Source of the DNA: Dermacentor variabilis | Taxonomy: Eukaryota > Arthropoda > Arachnida > Ixodida > Ixodidae | Assembly: GCF_050947875.1 (NCBI RefSeq) | Contig: NC_134568.1 | Coordinates: forward strand, 251,861,767 to 251,925,766 | Direction: 5' to 3' | Length of the DNA: 64,000 nt | In this document: piece after piece, positions 60,501-64,000 of the stretch | How the letters are laid out: each line of letters opens with the position of its first letter | Numbering within the stretch: position 1 is the first letter of the stretch | Translations under genes and position numbers: made by a program | Notes under the pieces: model-generated | The model's input: only the letters and a program-made list of their open reading frames with translations | What the model was told of the DNA's origin: nothing | Databases searched by the model: none

Positions 60501-61969
60501 ATGTAGCCTTCGCGTCGAGCGACCGCATGATACTGGGGATTTATGCGCAGTTACAAATGGATGGCTGTGGTTACAACGCGATATACAAAGTTGTGGTATC
60601 ATTTGGTATTGTGGTTGCCACTTCGTGTGTCTGTTGATATGCTCATAAGGTTTCGTGATTCGTAGATGGCATGATGATATGCAGCAGGTCACACGAGAAA
60701 GCTATCGTTGACATTCACTATCATCTTCCACGGTTTCTGCCACAATTTTCTTTTTTTTTTACCTGTGAAGTAGGCATAATACTAAGATATGTTTATAAGT
60801 GCACCAACAGACTTTTTTTGTTTTTTGTAGAAAGTCTAGTACACGAATCCAGCGTTCTTTATGTATTTTCAGCGAAAAAATAGAGAGAGAGAGAGAAAGA
60901 GAGATAATATACAAGAAAGGTTTCGTCCTCATATATTCCTGTCGGGACAATTTCAATGCCACGTTAGCTTGCACGGGCATTAAGGCGATTGCGCTGAGTT
61001 CACATCTGCTAGCCATACACCGAAGACAGCGCCCTAGAACATGGCGTGTGTTTAACTGTGCTCTGGATACAGGGCTAGGCTTCCTATAGCCGCGTGCGCA
61101 CGAAGCACAAGTGGTCGAAGTATTTGAATGAAAGACCTTTGCAATCAGAAAAAGAAAGGGAAAAAGAAAGCGTCGAATAGATACATATTCATTATACACG
61201 GCTTTGATTTTTCTCACCAAAGCAGCTTTGCTTTGCAGTCCACTCGGTAGCATTGAAGTTAAGATGTCGTAAACATTTGTGACGCCAGAAGGAGCGAACA
61301 CAAAACATATAACAGGTAAATATGCCGGCAGGGATGAGGGAGGGAAGAGAGAGAGAAAGAGAAGAAAGCCTGCTCGTAGATTTTTCATTAAAACAGCTTT
61401 TCTGATTTTATTATATATAGTGACATTGAAGAAAAACAATCAAGTTCTGTGTAGTGATGAGGACGAATGGCTACGCGGAAATCTACATACGACACATATA
61501 TACAAACAGGTTGAAGTGGACTACGTAGCGCTCTAAAGGGGCCCTGCCACGACTTCCATGAATGGTGTGACATTTTACGAATATTAAAGGGGTATCCCCT
61601 CACAAATATTTTCGGTCAAAAAGTTCTTATAAGTGCCTTGTGTTAAAGTAGCTATGAGCTATCTGTAATCAGATTTTGCTACAACCGCGCCCTCTATGTC
61701 ATCATCTACTTTACATCGTTCCTGCCGTTCCTACTCAACTCGAAGCTGCCTCCCGAGCGCGCGAAAGAGAATGCTCATCAAAGCATACTTTTTTGTGTCG
61801 TCATGACCTCGGAGATGCACTGGCGAGACCCTCCAGTGCGCATCCTATATCGGATGGGTTATTATCGATGCTATGGTAGCATCGTTATTTGCTGCTAGAT
61901 GGCGTAACCGGTACATAGGTGACCGCTGGTACGAGTCTCACCGTACCAGTGAGACCCGTAGGTAACGTA
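60501..61969. other. Unassigned DNA; possible MITE end at 61530-61660
   Basis: AAAGGGGCCCTGCCACGACT at 61536 looks like the end of a GGGGCCCTGC-type dispersed repeat; the other end is not found. A 226-codon minus frame at 60759-61439 has several Lys/Leu-rich hydrophobic runs but no domain and crosses low-complexity DNA. TACGAGTCTCAC and GTGAGACCCGTA form a small stem at 61930-61965. Confidence 0.4.
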
Positions 61970-62285
61970 CACCTTCCAGAAGCACTTAGATTTAAAGTGG
62001 ACGGAAGCATCAACCGCGGTCAGCAGTCGAGATTAGCAAGGGACGTTTAGAGTATTGGTGGGAAAAAGGCAGTGCAGAGACTGATACGACTGGATCTGTA
62101 GCAGGCATAAGTAGCGTTACAAGGTAGATAGAGTTTTGAGGCAGAAAAAAAAAAGATTAAGTATATGTAACAAAAGTGCTAGAATGAAAAACGTGTACAG
62201 CATACCTGATTAAATCAAGCAGGCTAGCTGACTATTTGTCACCGCCCTGTATCAAAGGGGATGTTAATAAACCATCATCATCATG
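61970..62285 (+). mobile_element. 3' end of an ALGF-type LINE, copy 3
   Basis: LPEALRFKVDGSIN begins near 61978 and is followed by a frameshifted SRLARDV/RLEYWW segment. The 3' UTR parallels 19188-19500 block by block (GGGACGTTTAGAGTATTGG, GCATAAGTAGCGTTACAAGG, GACTATTTGTCACC) and ends ACCATCATCATCATGAT. More diverged in coding than copy 2. Confidence 0.75.
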
Positions 62286-62589
62286 ATATATTTGCGCTAC
62301 TGGAGGCTGCCTTTAGTATGACGCCTAAAGAAATCCGCCACGTAGCAAAAGTGTTTACCCTTGCGAAACAGTGAGGGAAAGAGTGACGGGGGCTTTGAAA
62401 AGTTGAAGGAAACGGCAGACAGGTAGCATTTCGAGCAAAATTGTGGGCCTCCTAACTGCATGAAAAGGAATAATATTTTGACAGTATTACCTAGCTGCCA
62501 CGCAAGCTTGTTTACTATGTTCAAAAAATCTTGCCGAGCTCCTTCAACGCCAAGCAAGGGCGTTTTTAAGCGGCCGCATGCTAACGAGT

Positions 62590-62826
62590 CGGAAACTCTT
62601 TGTCGAAAGGGGTACATGCTGTATTAACGCTGTTCGCTTCATTTTTTACAAACGGTATCTTCGCTTTTTTACAACCTGCATCTTTTACCGAAATCTGTGC
62701 TTGATTGCTGTCTTCAGTCGTTCTTATTACGTTGACATATCATGTGTGAATTGTATCCCCCCCCCCTATGTAATGCCTTTCGGGGCCTTTAGGGTATTCA
62801 AAATAAATAAATAAATAAATAAATAA
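62590..62826 (+). mobile_element. CR1-like LINE 3' UTR with (AAAT)n tail
   Basis: T-rich UTR, a C run (62757-62766), TATGTAATGCCTTTCGGGGC, TTTAGGGTATTC and an AAAT tail (62802-62826). The C-run, GTAATGCC, GGGTA and AAAT order matches the ends at 44430-44490 and 24600-24703. No coding part. Confidence 0.7.
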
Positions 62827-64000
62827 AGTCGTGTCTATGTGCAAGGCGCCAGTCAAACAGTCTGCACTGCCAGCGATGAAGTTCTTGCCACCTTCTTGTA
62901 TAACTGTTAGCACGGAAATTGGGAGCTGGAACGCATGCAATTAAATGCCGTGACAAAGAAATGAAAAACAAAGAATGTTAAGTTAAAGCAGCTGAGACTT
63001 ACGTGCAATGTGATTTTGACCATGTGCGTGTCTTTAGACGAAAGAAGAAGAAGAAGGGGAGAAGAGCCGCCTACATTACACTGTCATAGCACGCCATCTT
63101 GACGGTAACGGAATTGCGCGAATACACGAGCATAAAGGTGAGACACCTAACCAGACATGGGCGAACAGCGAACAGTTCAGCCTTCATTCATTCACATAGT
63201 GTAGTGTTAGCCTTCAGGTAGAAACCAAGTCAAATAGGTCCTGCCCGCGATTATTGAGCTCCGGAAGTGCTCACTGCGGAGTTCATTTTCTCGAAGTGTG
63301 TTTATGTATTATTGCACAATAAATATTTCATGTTTGAATCAACCCCTAAAAACGTTCTGGAGGCGCTTTTGCTTAGGCTCCAGTGGCGTCATGGAGTGGT
63401 ACGAAATATACCAAGTATATTTAACATTGTTCGAGGAATCAGACTCGAGACTTTGTACGTCGTACTGGTGACCGTCGCCCTGTGTTGTTCTAATTTATTT
63501 AATACTTTCGTGATTTTGTAGATTTACGAATCATAGCCTGTGTTAGCGAGTGAAACAACGTCATTAGACAATTTCAGAATAGCGCACAATGCATTACGCA
63601 TGTTAACCGCAAGCGCTCTGCAGTATTTTAGGGTGCAAGTGAATTGAGGAGCTTTAGAATATGTAAGCCGACGTAGCGCCATCTGTTGCGTAGTGTCAAA
63701 ACTTATCTAAGCCAAGAAATTGTTTTCATATGGGCGCATCTGGTCAGGCCTACGCAGGTCAACATTACCAAGAAATATTTCAGAAATTGAGACGGTTAGG
63801 CGCTAACACTTGCAAATGAGGTGAGTTTAGCGAAAGCGAAAGCTTAATTTACCCTTTATTAGCGATCAACGACAGCGAGAGCGCTGTCATCGGGACAATT
63901 GACTTTGAAGCGGGAGCCAAAGGTGCCGTCCGGTAAATACTTTAGCGCAACGCCACGTAAGTCATAGAAACCCGATACCGTACGGAGTGTGCGCAGTGAG
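62827..64000. other. Unassigned DNA to window end
   Basis: No gene recognised. GTAGCGCCATCTGTTGCG at about 63672 is a word I associate with dispersed repeats. The window ends in moderately GC-rich DNA. Confidence 0.5.

Noticed and set aside
60759..61439. 226-codon minus-strand frame as a membrane protein
   Set aside because: Hydrophobic runs come from T/A-rich low-complexity DNA, and no domain or start context supports it.

Overview
This window is nuclear DNA of a eukaryote, most likely a hard tick (Ixodidae). The evidence is a tRNA-derived SINE resembling the ixodid Ruka family, several arthropod non-LTR (LINE) retrotransposon families typical of tick genomes, long TA, CT, AAT and AAAT microsatellites, and CpG-rich islands in moderately AT-rich DNA. 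There are no operons, ribosome binding sites or CRISPR arrays. I found no intact host protein-coding gene, rRNA or canonical tRNA. The window reads as intergenic or intronic DNA with a few possible promoters.

Layout. 0-9 kb: a palindromic MITE-like family, a 3' end of an ALGF-type LINE on the minus strand, and pieces of an RNase H-bearing LINE, one of which looks like a twin-priming inversion (7531-8838). 9-16 kb: GC-rich DNA with E-box/CRE motifs and a 654-bp foldback element (11714-12367). 16-26 kb: two copies of an Arg/Glu-rich ORF preceded by CRE-type promoter motifs (16735 plus, 25255 minus), a YADD reverse transcriptase fragment (17023-18214), a minisatellite, a TA-flanked TIR element (19516-20353), and a 2.5-kb endonuclease/RT LINE (22184-24703) nested in an older repeat with a 10-bp target site duplication. 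26-38 kb: three SINE copies with recognisable target site duplications and a CpG-rich putative promoter at 35.2-35.96 kb with an X-box and an E-box. 38-51 kb: mostly unassigned, with a LINE C-terminus at 43.9 kb, a palindrome around a TA tract at 44.7 kb, a SINE with an exact 14-bp duplication at 45.15 kb, and more GC-rich islands. 51-64 kb: the densest LINE zone, including RT thumb-RNase H-zinc knuckle-3' UTR remnants at 51.8-53.55 kb, a 118-bp near-perfect hairpin, a head-to-head pair of LINE 3' ends, and a LINE ORF split by an (AAAT)n tract.

The LINE proteins would normally act together: endonuclease nicks the target, reverse transcriptase copies the RNA from its 3' end, and RNase H (in the I-like family) removes the template. 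Every copy here is 5'-truncated or broken by stops and frameshifts. At least eight 3' ends of the RNase H family are present, most ending in or next to CT/GA tracts, so these elements probably seeded much of the simple-sequence content. The SINEs lack coding capacity and would depend on a LINE. Family names rest on recognition by eye; no database search was run.
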